DNA from: Brumicola pallidula DSM 14239 = ACAM 615
GTDB taxonomy: Bacteria > Pseudomonadota > Gammaproteobacteria > Enterobacterales > Alteromonadaceae
Length of the DNA stretch: 64,000 bases
Direction: 5' to 3'
NCBI RefSeq assembly: GCF_000428905.1
Contig: NZ_KE386815.1
Location: forward strand, 1 to 64,000
Shown: positions 55,957 through 64,000 of the stretch, in pieces
How positions within the stretch are numbered: the stretch's first letter is position 1
How the letters are laid out: each line of letters begins with the position of its first letter
Notes under the pieces: model-generated
Databases searched by the model: none
What the model saw: the letters and a program-made list of their open reading frames with translations, nothing else
Told to the model about the DNA's origin: nothing
Program-made: the position numbers and the translations under genes

Positions 55957-56027
55957 AACAGCTAGGCTGGAAGGCCTCTTAAACCGCTATTACTGGGCCA
56001 AGCAACGGCGTGTTAAATGATATGCTA

Positions 56028-57518
56028 TTACTTTAATTCAATAGTCATATTTGGGCCTGAAGGAATGTCGTCATCCAACCAGCGAGCGGTAATTGTTTTT
56101 GTTTCTGTGTAAAACCGCACGCCCTGTTTACCATACGCATGTAAATCACCATAAAACGAATTTTTCCAGCCGGTAAATGAGAAAAATGGCAGTGGCACTG
56201 GAATAGGCACATTAATGCCCACCTGGCCTACCTCTATTTCGCTTTGATATTTGCGTGCAGCTGCGCCGCTAGCAGTAAATATAGATGTACCGTTTCCGAA
56301 TGGATTAGCATTAACCAGCGCAATAGCCTCTTCCAGTGTGTTGACTACCATGCAACATAACACTGGACCAAAGATTTCTTGTTGATAAATACTCATCTCA
56401 GCGGTTACATCAGAAAATACAGTGGGACCAATCCAATTACCGTTTTCATATCCTTCCAAGGTAAAACCAGAACCGTCAACCAGACACGTTGCGCCTTGTT
56501 GTTTGCCCTCTTCTATCATTGCCAATACTTTAGCTTTCGCCTGCGGGCTTATCAGTGGTCCGTAGCCTGCGTCTTTGTCATTCCAAAGTCCTGGTTTAAC
56601 GGCAGCTATCTTTTTCGCTAATTCAGGGATCCAATCGACAGTGTCACCAACAAATACGGCAACTGAAATTGCCATACAACGCTGTCCAGCCGCACCAACA
56701 CTTGCACCGACTAAGTTATTCAACACGAACTCTTTATTAGAATCAGGCATAATTACGGAATGATTTTTGGCACCAGCAAAACATTGCGCACGTTTCATGT
56801 TGTCCGTTGCTGTTTTATAAATATGCTGACCCACCGGCACACTACCAACAAATGAGACAGCTTGTATGGCATCATGCTTAAGCAAATAATTAACTTGGTC
56901 TTTGCCGCCATGCAGCACGTTTAGCAAGCCTTTAGGGGCACCAGCTTCCATAAAAAGTTCAGCTAATTTCATGGGGGTATTAGGATCTTGTTCCGAGGGC
57001 TTCAAAATGAATGTATTACCGCATGCAATTGCCATTGGAAACATCCACAGTGGGATCATCGCTGGAAAATTGAAGGGTGTGATACCCAAACAAACACCCA
57101 ACGGTTGGATCATGCTATAGGTGTCAATATTTGTAGCAACATTCTCAACAGTCTCTCCCATCATCATGGAACAAATATTGGCCGCTTGCTCAACTACTTC
57201 AATTCCTCGCCAAACGTCGCCCTTCGCATCAGCAAAGGTTTTGCCCGTTTCTTGTGCAAGAATAGTCGCTATTTCATCATGGTTTTCTTTGAGTAAATGC
57301 TGATAGCGCATCATTAGACGCGCACGTTCCGGCACGGGTATCTTTTTCCACGTTTTAAAAGCGGTGGTTGCTGCACTTACCGCTTGTTCCATTTCAGCAA
57401 CCGTTGCGCAAGGTGCATGCGCGATAGCTTGATTATTCGCCGGGTTTGTCACTTCAATAAAATCAGTAGTTGTAGACTGGACAAATTGTCCATCAATTAA
57501 TTGAGCAATCTTGTTCAT
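56028..57518 (-). CDS. mmsA: methylmalonate-semialdehyde dehydrogenase (CoA-acylating)
   Basis: 496 residues of the aldehyde dehydrogenase superfamily, MmsA type: [24 protein letters not shown], the glycine motif [12 protein letters not shown], and catalytic Cys in [12 protein letters not shown]. It converts methylmalonate semialdehyde to propionyl-CoA in valine breakdown. First gene of the leftward operon; 129 bp separates it from the acyl-CoA dehydrogenase. Confidence 0.94.
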   Translation of the reverse strand: MNKIAQLIDGQFVQSTTTDFIEVTNPANNQAIAHAPCATVAEMEQAVSAATTAFKTWKKIPVPERARLMMRYQHLLKENHDEIATILAQETGKTFADAKGDVWRGIEVVEQAANICSMMMGETVENVATNIDTYSMIQPLGVCLGITPFNFPAMIPLWMFPMAIACGNTFILKPSEQDPNTPMKLAELFMEAGAPKGLLNVLHGGKDQVNYLLKHDAIQAVSFVGSVPVGQHIYKTATDNMKRAQCFAGAKNHSVIMPDSNKEFVLNNLVGASVGAAGQRCMAISVAVFVGDTVDWIPELAKKIAAVKPGLWNDKDAGYGPLISPQAKAKVLAMIEEGKQQGATCLVDGSGFTLEGYENGNWIGPTVFSDVTAEMSIYQQEIFGPVLCCMVVNTLEEAIALVNANPFGNGTSIFTASGAAARKYQSEIEVGQVGINVPIPVPLPFFSFTGWKNSFYGDLHAYGKQGVRFYTETKTITARWLDDDIPSGPNMTIELK

Positions 57519-57576
57519 AGTAGACCTTAAGATGATTTAAACAGTGAGTATGCCGTTACAGAAACTCGACCTTACC

Positions 57577-57592
57577 ATTACGTAAACGTCAA
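57577..57592 (-). promoter_or_regulatory. candidate LiuR-type operator before mmsA
   Basis: ATTACGTAAACGTCAA has two ACGT cores two bases apart in an imperfect dyad about 60 bp upstream of mmsA. This resembles the ACGT-containing palindrome described for LiuR, a MerR-family regulator of branched-chain amino-acid catabolism. The match is from memory and the site occurs once. Confidence 0.45.
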
Positions 57593-57770
57593 GTATAGTC
57601 GAGCAACTTCTTTTTGTGAAATTATTGTTACAAAACTGCTGTCTAACGACTAATTTATTAGTATCGATAGACCTATGTATTTTAGTGCATACCCAAAAAC
57701 AGCACAAATTTCGTTCAACTTGGAGCATCAATTGATAAGCTGTTGAACTGATTATGAATAGGAAGTTGAT

Positions 57771-59429
57771 ATGATGAAGCACAAAATCAAAATCGCAATC
57801 GTCGAAGATAACACGACTGCTCGGCTAAACCTGCGCAGCAATCTGCTGTCTATGGGCGAGTTTGATATTGCGAGTTATACCAACGGTAAAGAATTAAGGA
57901 ATGGTTTAAGAACAATAGACTTTGATGTTGTTGTCATCGACTTCCACTTAGGTCAAAACAAAAATGGCGTTGAGTGGATACAGTATCTGGCAGAAGCAAA
58001 GCTGATTAAACCTTCAACCGGCGTTGTGTTTTTAACATCGGATCGATTGCCACAGACAATTAGTCAAATCCTAGATATTCACCCTGACATCCTAATTATT
58101 AAACCTTACACTATAAAAACCTTGCACACCTCGATGAATCATTACCTAAGCATTCGTTCAAAAATAAAGCCTGCACTTGAATATTTAGATAATGAACAAC
58201 CGGCAAAAGCACTCAAGTTTGTTGATGACTCACTTCAAGGCGGTTTGAGCAAGCGCGCGCGTGCCGACTTTATTAAACTTAAAGGACGTTTACTGATCAG
58301 TGAACAACGCTACAGTGACGCAGTCGCACTTTATCGCGATATATTAGAACGTTCATCTAATGTGCTCTGGGCACATTGGGGGTTAATTAAGAGTGAGTTT
58401 TTATCTGGACAATGGCGTCATTGCCAAAACATGCTAGATAGCCTGATTAGCGACCAATTAACCAAAGACAAAGCTTATGAATGGATGGCGTGTGTTGAAA
58501 TTGGCAAAGAAAATTATGATTTGGCGGGGAAAATTCTCGACAATATTAAAGAAAATGACCTCACCATTCCGGCTACCAAGCTAAAAGTGCTCGCCTATAA
58601 AATGCAAGGCAGGAGTGAAGAAGCAATTAGGCTGTTAGAGAAAAAACGACAAAGCAATTTTACCGTTAAAGAACGCTTTGACGAGTACACTATTGAACTC
58701 GCTCGATACCACTTACAGCTGGCTGAAAATTCTGCATTGAACGAGCGCGCACCTAAGCTACATGCAGCAAAATGCTTAATTGGCAACGCTAGTAGAAGTA
58801 TTCTTGATAACCAAACCCAACACCAGCGCGACTTTATGCTTGCTCTTGCAAGCTTATTGGAAGGCGATAAACAAAAAGCTGAACGCATTATCTTAAACAA
58901 AACCGTCGGCGATGCAAAAAATGCAAAACTAACAACCATGGTAGATGCAATTAAAGTCTGGTTTGGCTTAGGTAAAGAAGATAAAGCACGTGAAGTTTGG
59001 AACGAAGTAGATCGTAAACTATCGGCTAAAGATGATCAAATTGACCAAATATTAGCCGGCAGCCTTATACTAGAAACAGAAAAATCACTGGGTCTGTCAG
59101 AAGAAAAGGCGAAACGCGTGAACGATCAAGGGATGGTTCTCTACCTCGGCAATCAACTTAACGAGGCTATCGAACTATTTTATAAAGCACGTCAATTAGA
59201 CGCTAGCGTTCCTGCTTTTACGCTTAATTTATTGCAATGTTTAAGCGACATTAAAAAGGCTGAGTATAAAGATCAAAAGACCTTGGTGTTGGTAGACGAG
59301 CTGAAGGACAAGCGCCTATCTGAATCCAACAAAAAACGTTACAACTTAATTAGGAAAAAGATAAATGAATTTCCTGAAGCCTATCGGATGTCTGATTATC
59401 AAGAACATCTGTCTGAATACGTTGCCTAA
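57771..59429 (+). CDS. response regulator with REC and TPR domains (second copy)
   Basis: 552 residues, exactly the length of the REC-TPR protein at 31170-32828. The receiver (about 6-125) has Glu12/Asp13, phospho-acceptor Asp57 in VVVIDFHLG and Lys in ILIIKPYT. A TPR array follows (YSDAVALYRDILERSSNVLWAHWGLIKSE, NQLNEAIELFYKARQLDASVPAF). The shared HLG-x3-NG stretch after the phospho-site indicates common origin. It is divergent from mmsA and has no adjacent kinase. Confidence 0.88.
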   Translation: MMKHKIKIAIVEDNTTARLNLRSNLLSMGEFDIASYTNGKELRNGLRTIDFDVVVIDFHLGQNKNGVEWIQYLAEAKLIKPSTGVVFLTSDRLPQTISQILDIHPDILIIKPYTIKTLHTSMNHYLSIRSKIKPALEYLDNEQPAKALKFVDDSLQGGLSKRARADFIKLKGRLLISEQRYSDAVALYRDILERSSNVLWAHWGLIKSEFLSGQWRHCQNMLDSLISDQLTKDKAYEWMACVEIGKENYDLAGKILDNIKENDLTIPATKLKVLAYKMQGRSEEAIRLLEKKRQSNFTVKERFDEYTIELARYHLQLAENSALNERAPKLHAAKCLIGNASRSILDNQTQHQRDFMLALASLLEGDKQKAERIILNKTVGDAKNAKLTTMVDAIKVWFGLGKEDKAREVWNEVDRKLSAKDDQIDQILAGSLILETEKSLGLSEEKAKRVNDQGMVLYLGNQLNEAIELFYKARQLDASVPAFTLNLLQCLSDIKKAEYKDQKTLVLVDELKDKRLSESNKKRYNLIRKKINEFPEAYRMSDYQEHLSEYVA

Positions 59430-59564
59430 AATAGCAGCCCATATGACCACAACGCCGTATTAATTTTACAGTTAAATAGTAAATTTTTGATTTTTTTTTG
59501 CTAAATTACAGATTATTTTTGGCCCGCTGTTACACTAAGATAAATATTCAATTAAGAGAATAAC

Positions 59565-60053
59565 ATGGCCAACACATTTTATGACTTAGATTACGTTGCT
59601 AACAATGGCGATACTGTCCCACTTAAGCAATATAAAGGCAAGGTGGTGCTAATTGTTAACACTGCAAGCAAATGTGGGTTTACGCCGCAATATGATGGTT
59701 TAGAATCTCTGTATAAGGCACATAAAGACAGTGGGCTTGAAGTTATTGGCTTCCCTTGCGACCAATTTGGTCATCAAGAACCAGGTACAGATAGTGATAT
59801 TGCACAATTTTGCGAGATGCGATTCAATCTATCTTTTCCTCTTTCGAAAAAAGTAGAGGTCAATGGCGACAATGCAGCACCTATTTACAAATTACTAAAG
59901 GATGCTGCACCTGGTGTTTTAGGGAGTAAACGAATTAAGTGGAATTTCACTAAATTTTTAGTCAACAAACAAGGTGTCGTTATTAAACGCTACAGCCCCG
60001 CCACCAAACCCGAGCAGATGGAAGCTGACATCACCGCCGCATTAGAAGCTTAA
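59565..60053 (+). CDS. glutathione/thioredoxin peroxidase (BtuE/GPx family)
   Basis: 162 residues. Peroxidatic Cys37 is in NTASKCGFTPQY, with the partner Gln in PCDQFGHQEPG and Trp in IKWNFTKFLV, so the catalytic triad is complete and uses cysteine instead of selenocysteine. It reduces hydroperoxides. Monocistronic. Confidence 0.92.
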   Translation: MANTFYDLDYVANNGDTVPLKQYKGKVVLIVNTASKCGFTPQYDGLESLYKAHKDSGLEVIGFPCDQFGHQEPGTDSDIAQFCEMRFNLSFPLSKKVEVNGDNAAPIYKLLKDAAPGVLGSKRIKWNFTKFLVNKQGVVIKRYSPATKPEQMEADITAALEA

Positions 60054-60083
60054 TTTACATTAAGACAATATTGCGCATTTACA

Positions 60084-60875
60084 TTAGTCTTTTTTAATAA
60101 TTAAATGGAAATACTTACCGAGCCACATGTAAGGTTCGGTTGCCCCATATTTCATTTCTAATGCAAGAATTTTGTCATATTCATCAACTTGCTTACTGCG
60201 ATCTTGTAAGTAGTCATGAAAGCACCTTATTCCTGCTTTATGCTCGATTGTGTAAGTAGGGTATTTATGCTGAATATAGTGCATGATCTCACTTGGGCGT
60301 TGCGCATTATGTGGATTTAATCTGACTTGATTGCGGGCTTTCAAGCCAGCATCAATATAATCAAAATTCCCCCAAATAGCATTATTAAACAAAGCAGCAT
60401 CGCGATTAAAGAAACTCAAGGATAATCGACCACCTTGGCGCAATTGAGTAAATAGCTTGTCGACAATCACTAGAGGCTCTTGCAACCATTCAAGCACCGC
60501 ATGGCAAAGAACGACGTCGAATTGTTGCGGATAGTTAAGTGACAATATATCTGTTTGCTCAACACTTGTATTCGTTGCACCTGCCAATGTTGCGCCAGCC
60601 AAACGTTGCTTTGCAATATTAAGCACCTCTTCTGAGCCATCGCATAAGGTGACTTGATGACCCGCTTGCGCAAACTCTAATGACATCATCCCTGTCCCAC
60701 CGCCAGCATCTAAAACAGCCAAACGCTGCGGTGAATGAATTAACGCAGACAAGTAATGCAGTAACATCTGATGACGCAAACGCCCTTTAGTGGTGCCATA
60801 GATATTATTGTCAAATTTATTCGCAATACCGTTGAAAAATGTATCTGTTGGCGTCGCTACTTTTCTATCTTTCAT
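60084..60875 (-). CDS. cmoM: tRNA 5-carboxymethoxyuridine methyltransferase CmoM-like
   Basis: 263 residues. SAM motif I is VLDAGGGTGMMSLEFA, followed by DGSEEVL and FDVVLCHAVLEWL. The N-terminal DTFFNGIANKFDNNIYGTTKGRLR is typical of CmoM/SmtA, which methylates the cmo5U34 carboxyl group. Together with trhO in this window it points to wobble-uridine modification, though the genes are far apart. Confidence 0.85.
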   Translation of the reverse strand: MKDRKVATPTDTFFNGIANKFDNNIYGTTKGRLRHQMLLHYLSALIHSPQRLAVLDAGGGTGMMSLEFAQAGHQVTLCDGSEEVLNIAKQRLAGATLAGATNTSVEQTDILSLNYPQQFDVVLCHAVLEWLQEPLVIVDKLFTQLRQGGRLSLSFFNRDAALFNNAIWGNFDYIDAGLKARNQVRLNPHNAQRPSEIMHYIQHKYPTYTIEHKAGIRCFHDYLQDRSKQVDEYDKILALEMKYGATEPYMWLGKYFHLIIKKD

Positions 60876-61006
60876 GTTTTATTGTGAGCACCTAATATCT
60901 TAATAAAATTTTTATACAATTTACGATGAACGGATCCCTCCATCGATTTACTAAGCCCTAATGAAGGATTACGTGCGTGTTGCAAAATGCCATCCAAAAA
61001 CCAGCA

Positions 61007-61765
61007 TTATGCAGGATTATGAATATCAACGAACTCAACTTCAATGCCCGGTAACGTATTTAAATACTCACCAATTGCCTTAACACCATAGCGTTCAGTT
61101 GCATGATGACCCGCCGCAAAATAGTGAATATCGAGTTCTCTGGCACTGTGCGTGGTTTGCTCTGATATTTCCCCAGAAATAAACGCATCAACACCTAACT
61201 CCGCACAAGCATCAATATAACCTTGTCCTCCACCAGTGCACCATGCAACTCGCTTAATCGGTTTATTGGAGCGACCACTCACATGCAGTATTTCTCGATT
61301 TAGCGCGATCGAAATTTGCTTTTGAAAGGTTGTCGCATCAATCACCCGCGCCATCTCTGCGGACATTACAATGCCACTTGGCTTTAATGTAGGATGAGAC
61401 TGAATACCGCTCACGTTCAATAAATTACCTAATTGTGCGTTATTGCCAAGGGTTGGATGTATATCAATAGGCAGATGATACGCTAACAAATTAATATCGT
61501 GCATTAAAAGTGATTTGATGCGGCGCATTTTAATACCCGTAATTGGCTGTGACTCGCCTTTCCAAAAATAACCATGATGCACCAAAATACAATTGGCTTT
61601 GCGTTTTATTGCCTCATCAATCAATGCTTGGGATGCTGTAACACCGGTAATCACTTTGCTAATTTCGTCAGTCCCTTCCACTTGTAGTCCATTTGGACAA
61701 TAGTCATTAACTGTATTTGGCAGTAGCAAATCGTCAATTAATCTAATAAATTCATGTCTTCTCAC
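61007..61765 (-). CDS. Nif3-like dinuclear metal-binding protein
   Basis: 252 residues from the chosen start. The family pattern is visible: DYCPNGLQVEG, CILVHHGYFWKG with metal-binding histidines, AYHLPIDIHPTLGNNAQL, and AAGHHATERYGVKAIGEYL at the C-terminus. Members form hexameric rings with two metals; the biochemical role is unsettled (often annotated GTP cyclohydrolase I type 2). The GTG at 61765 has GGAG 10 bases upstream and fits family length; a GTG at 61786 would add seven residues. Confidence 0.9.
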   Translation of the reverse strand: MRRHEFIRLIDDLLLPNTVNDYCPNGLQVEGTDEISKVITGVTASQALIDEAIKRKANCILVHHGYFWKGESQPITGIKMRRIKSLLMHDINLLAYHLPIDIHPTLGNNAQLGNLLNVSGIQSHPTLKPSGIVMSAEMARVIDATTFQKQISIALNREILHVSGRSNKPIKRVAWCTGGGQGYIDACAELGVDAFISGEISEQTTHSARELDIHYFAAGHHATERYGVKAIGEYLNTLPGIEVEFVDIHNPA

Positions 61766-61855
61766 AAAAATACGGCTCCAAATCACTCAAATTAGACATT
61801 TGAAATAAAAAAGGTATATTAACATTACTATTATAAAAAGGGTTCATAAGAACGT

Positions 61856-62203
61856 ATGAGCAAATTAGACAAAGACAGCGTCTTAGCAAAATTCACAGCC
61901 GCTTACGAAGCAGCAAATGGTAAAGCACCAATAATCGAGGCAAAAGGTGGTTGGTACACTGTAGACGGTGGTAAAAACATCCGTTTAGCACAACTAGAAG
62001 AAATGGCTGATAGCATGGGCGCAGCGCCTACTCTCAAAAAACAAAAAGTAGAAGAGCCGGTAAAAGAAGCTAAAATAGAGAAACCAAAAGCGCCTGCTAA
62101 AGCAAAAGCCAAGAGCAAAAAGTCAGCCTCTAGCTTTTCAGTAAAGGATTTTTATACGAAGCAAATCCAAGACATCAATCCGGGCGCGAAAGCACCCCGA
62201 TAG
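61856..62203 (+). CDS. small basic conserved protein, unknown
   Basis: 115 residues. The first ~60 are a compact domain (LAKFTAAYEAANGKAPIIEAKGGWYTVDGGKNIRLAQLEEM), followed by a Lys/Ala/Pro-rich linker (about 65-93) and a short C-terminal segment SVKDFYTKQIQDINPGAKAPR. The tail resembles disordered nucleic-acid-binding linkers. No function is known to me. A strong terminator follows. Confidence 0.7.
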   Translation: MSKLDKDSVLAKFTAAYEAANGKAPIIEAKGGWYTVDGGKNIRLAQLEEMADSMGAAPTLKKQKVEEPVKEAKIEKPKAPAKAKAKSKKSASSFSVKDFYTKQIQDINPGAKAPR

Positions 62204-62249
62204 CAATACTGATTTGTCTTTAAGGTAATCTATCCTTAGCTTAGTAATT

Positions 62250-62274
62250 AAAAAAGCGGCATGGCCGCTTTTTT
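62250..62274. terminator. strong bidirectional intrinsic terminator
   Basis: AAAAAAGCGGC and GCCGCTTTTTT (11 bp perfect) with a 3-base loop, between the convergent small basic gene and sohB. Confidence 0.95.
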
Positions 62275-62297
62275 ATTGGGTGTAATCTACTTTTACA

Positions 62298-63326
62298 CTA
62301 GCGGTATAACTTGTTTCCAGCATCAACCAATCGCATAAATGTCTGTTCGATAGCTTGATATGCTGAAAAACCTAACTTTTGAGCAAGTGTTTTCTTGGTC
62401 GCATATTTAATGTGAAACAATCTATATTTGTTGTTTGCATCCATTAAAAAGTCATCTGATGTTTTCAATTCATCGACTAAATTTAATTCTTTTGCGCGCT
62501 GACCATACCAATATTCACCCGTAGCCACTTTATCAATTTCCAACTCTGGACGATGTTGTTTAACAAAGCCTTTAAACATGACATGCACGTCTTCAATTTC
62601 TTCCTTGAATTTATTGCGACCTTCATCGGTGTTTTCACCAAACATAGTTAAAGTGCGCTTAAAATCGCCGGCCGTATGTTGTTCAAATTCAATTTCATTT
62701 TTCTTTAACACTTTATTGAAATTAGGTAACTGAGCAATAACACCAATCGAACCAATGATAGCAAAAGGAGCACTAATGATGTGGTCTGCAACACAAGCCA
62801 TCATATATCCGCCGCTTGCAGCCACTTTATCAACACTCACAGTTAACTTAATTTGTTTGTCTTTAATACGCTGTAGTTGTGACGCTCCAAGTCCATACCC
62901 ATGAACAACGCCGCCGCCACTTTCAACATTGACTAACACTTCATCATCTTTTGTTGCGACACAAAGTATTGCAGTGATCTCTTCGCGTAATTGTTCGACT
63001 TCTTGCGCATTCATCGAACCATTGAAATTCAAAACGAACATATTATTCTTCTTTTCTTCGTCTTTTTTCGATGATTTCTTTTTTTGTTTTTGCTTTTCTT
63101 CTTTCTCAAACTTCTTCAACTCGTCTTTGTCTAAAAGTACGTGTTGAGCTTGGCTTTTGATATCGTCAAAGTGCTCTGACAAAGATTCAAATTCAAGGTT
63201 ACCGCTTGCGCTTGATTGCTTCTGTTTGACAGCAATGCCAATTATGAAACCAACAACGACGACTATCGCAACAACGATGGTGATTGCTTTCGCTAAAAAC
63301 AAACCATATACAAATAAAAATTCCAA
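62298..63326 (-). CDS. sohB: inner-membrane S49 protease SohB
   Basis: 342 residues from the chosen TTG. An N-terminal membrane helix (AITIVVAIVVVVGFIIGI), a lysine-rich charged linker (about 60-95), and an S49 peptidase domain with nucleophile Ser in AASGGYMMACVAD and FAIIGSIGVIAQLPNF are seen. Starting at TTG 63326 gives LEFLFVYGLFLAK, which matches the E. coli SohB start, and GAGGA stands 8 bases upstream. The longer ATG-led frame to 63377 adds 17 residues without family support. Confidence 0.9.
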   Translation of the reverse strand: MEFLFVYGLFLAKAITIVVAIVVVVGFIIGIAVKQKQSSASGNLEFESLSEHFDDIKSQAQHVLLDKDELKKFEKEEKQKQKKKSSKKDEEKKNNMFVLNFNGSMNAQEVEQLREEITAILCVATKDDEVLVNVESGGGVVHGYGLGASQLQRIKDKQIKLTVSVDKVAASGGYMMACVADHIISAPFAIIGSIGVIAQLPNFNKVLKKNEIEFEQHTAGDFKRTLTMFGENTDEGRNKFKEEIEDVHVMFKGFVKQHRPELEIDKVATGEYWYGQRAKELNLVDELKTSDDFLMDANNKYRLFHIKYATKKTLAQKLGFSAYQAIEQTFMRLVDAGNKLYR

Positions 63327-63382
63327 ATTGCATTCCTCTATACTGAATTTACCAAGTGTATCTTGGGCCAAAAACACAAAAT

Positions 63383-63412
63383 AAAAGGACCCGAAGGCCC
63401 TTTTTTTTATTT
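63383..63412. terminator. terminator between acylase gene and sohB
   Basis: AAAAGG-A-CC, loop CGAA, GG-C-CCTTTT, with one mismatch, flanked by T-rich runs on both strands. It lies after the acylase stop on the minus strand, before sohB. Confidence 0.75.
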
Positions 63413-63500
63413 TTTACGCGTTTTATGTATTTTTTACAATGGAGAAATTTATACCATATAAATCCGATGCAGATTCAGATTAAAGACAAATTTCGTCTAA

Positions 63501-64000
63501 TCATTCCTGAACAGCACTTGTTATATTGACTTCTTTCACCAAGTTCGCGGCAATATCTGCTTCAGTAAAGCGTAAAGGACGTAATTGAGGTTGCAAAGAA
63601 TACAATTTCGTTTGATCGTCAGATTGCTCCGATCCAGGATTATGTGATTGTGAATAGGTCAGCAAACCTTTGGCAACAGGACCATCTTCAGTGAAATTAG
63701 CAATAAAAATCCAGCTACTGCCAGAAGTAATATGATAACCCTGAGCATCCGCACTCAATATTGAGCTATTGTCCATAGCAGGATAAGTGTGGCGAGGAAG
63801 CTCAGTACCATTATTGGATGTGCTTGTACTAAATACATTAAACCCCCCTTCCACGTTATGTGCACCACCCCACGGTAAACGTTCTCCACTGGGCAAGCCT
63901 GCAGCCGTGCTTTTCTCAACAAACTGCACTTCACCCAGCGTCGCATCTAAGGCAATTCCAGCGCGTTCGATTTTATCGACTGCGGTAGCTAATTGCATTA
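63501..64000 (-). CDS. penicillin-acylase-family (S45) hydrolase, C-terminal part
   Basis: The last ~166 residues of a larger protein; the frame is open through the right edge of the window. GAHNVEGGFNVFS, ITSGSSWIFIANFTEDGPVAKGLLTYSQSHNPGSEQSDDQTKLYS and LRPLRFTEADI match the end of the beta chain of N-terminal-nucleophile acylases such as PvdQ/AHL acylases. The catalytic serine and signal peptide are beyond the window, so the substrate (acyl-homoserine lactone, penicillin or other amide) cannot be judged. A methionine at 63998 is internal. Confidence 0.85.
   Translation of the reverse strand, partial: MQLATAVDKIERAGIALDATLGEVQFVEKSTAAGLPSGERLPWGGAHNVEGGFNVFSTSTSNNGTELPRHTYPAMDNSSILSADAQGYHITSGSSWIFIANFTEDGPVAKGLLTYSQSHNPGSEQSDDQTKLYSLQPQLRPLRFTEADIAANLVKEVNITSAVQE

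Overview
The window looks like chromosomal DNA of a marine gammaproteobacterium of the order Alteromonadales (Glaciecola/Alteromonas-like). The basis is its AT-rich base composition, the linkage pabB-nudL-sdaA, the yejK/yejL/yejM cluster, a ZnuD-like zinc receptor under a Zur box, a valine-degradation operon, and many protein families typical of Alteromonas, Shewanella and Vibrio. This placement rests on gene content and protein character; no database comparison was made. No rRNA, tRNA, CRISPR array or prophage was seen.

Layout. 1-3.2 kb is a scarred region: the 3' end of an IS200/IS605 transposase abuts an amino-acid permease that has lost its start, followed by an intact dimethylargininase, a frameshifted methyltransferase remnant and a nested inverted repeat. 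3.2-8.7 kb holds a secreted M14 carboxypeptidase, a chemoreceptor broken by a 5-bp duplication, and fur. 8.7-12.2 kb is a leftward operon for 5-oxoprolinase (pxpA-pxpB-pxpC) ending in a D-amino-acid aminotransferase. 12.3-22 kb is housekeeping: an S1 RNA-binding protein, an OsmC protein, rmuC, class I fumarase, then pabB-nudL-sdaA. 22-31 kb has cysB, a sensorless histidine kinase with a membrane partner, a LysR gene divergent from scoAB, a DEAD-box helicase, an EF-hand protein and trhO. 31-42 kb has an orphan REC-TPR regulator, a lipoprotein, an Mpo1-like protein, a PilZ protein, an M61 peptidase, an M23 peptidase overlapping a tandem PTPS gene, and yejK/yejL/yejM.

42.4-45 kb is a zinc-uptake unit: a small CxxC membrane-anchored protein and a TonB receptor behind a perfect Zur box that overlaps the predicted -10. 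45.3-50.9 kb is the most unusual block: a charged helical protein, a universal stress protein behind an FNR/ANR-like box, a receiver-only regulator, a soluble PAS kinase whose N-terminal half is about 26 heptad-based repeats, and a regulator with the inverted order MerR-HTH then REC. 51-57.6 kb carries gmhB, rlmA and the valine operon mmsA-acyl-CoA dehydrogenase-hydrolase-mmsB. 57.8-64 kb carries a second REC-TPR regulator, glutathione peroxidase, cmoM, a Nif3 protein, sohB and the end of a penicillin-acylase-family gene.

Two sequence-level themes recur. First, short tandem duplications with units of 5, 7, 9, 11, 13 and 14 bp sit at gene borders, several next to start codons, and one has broken a gene. 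Second, two genes (sdaA and scoB) end in long perfect inverted repeats whose downstream arm mirrors the last codons and stop.
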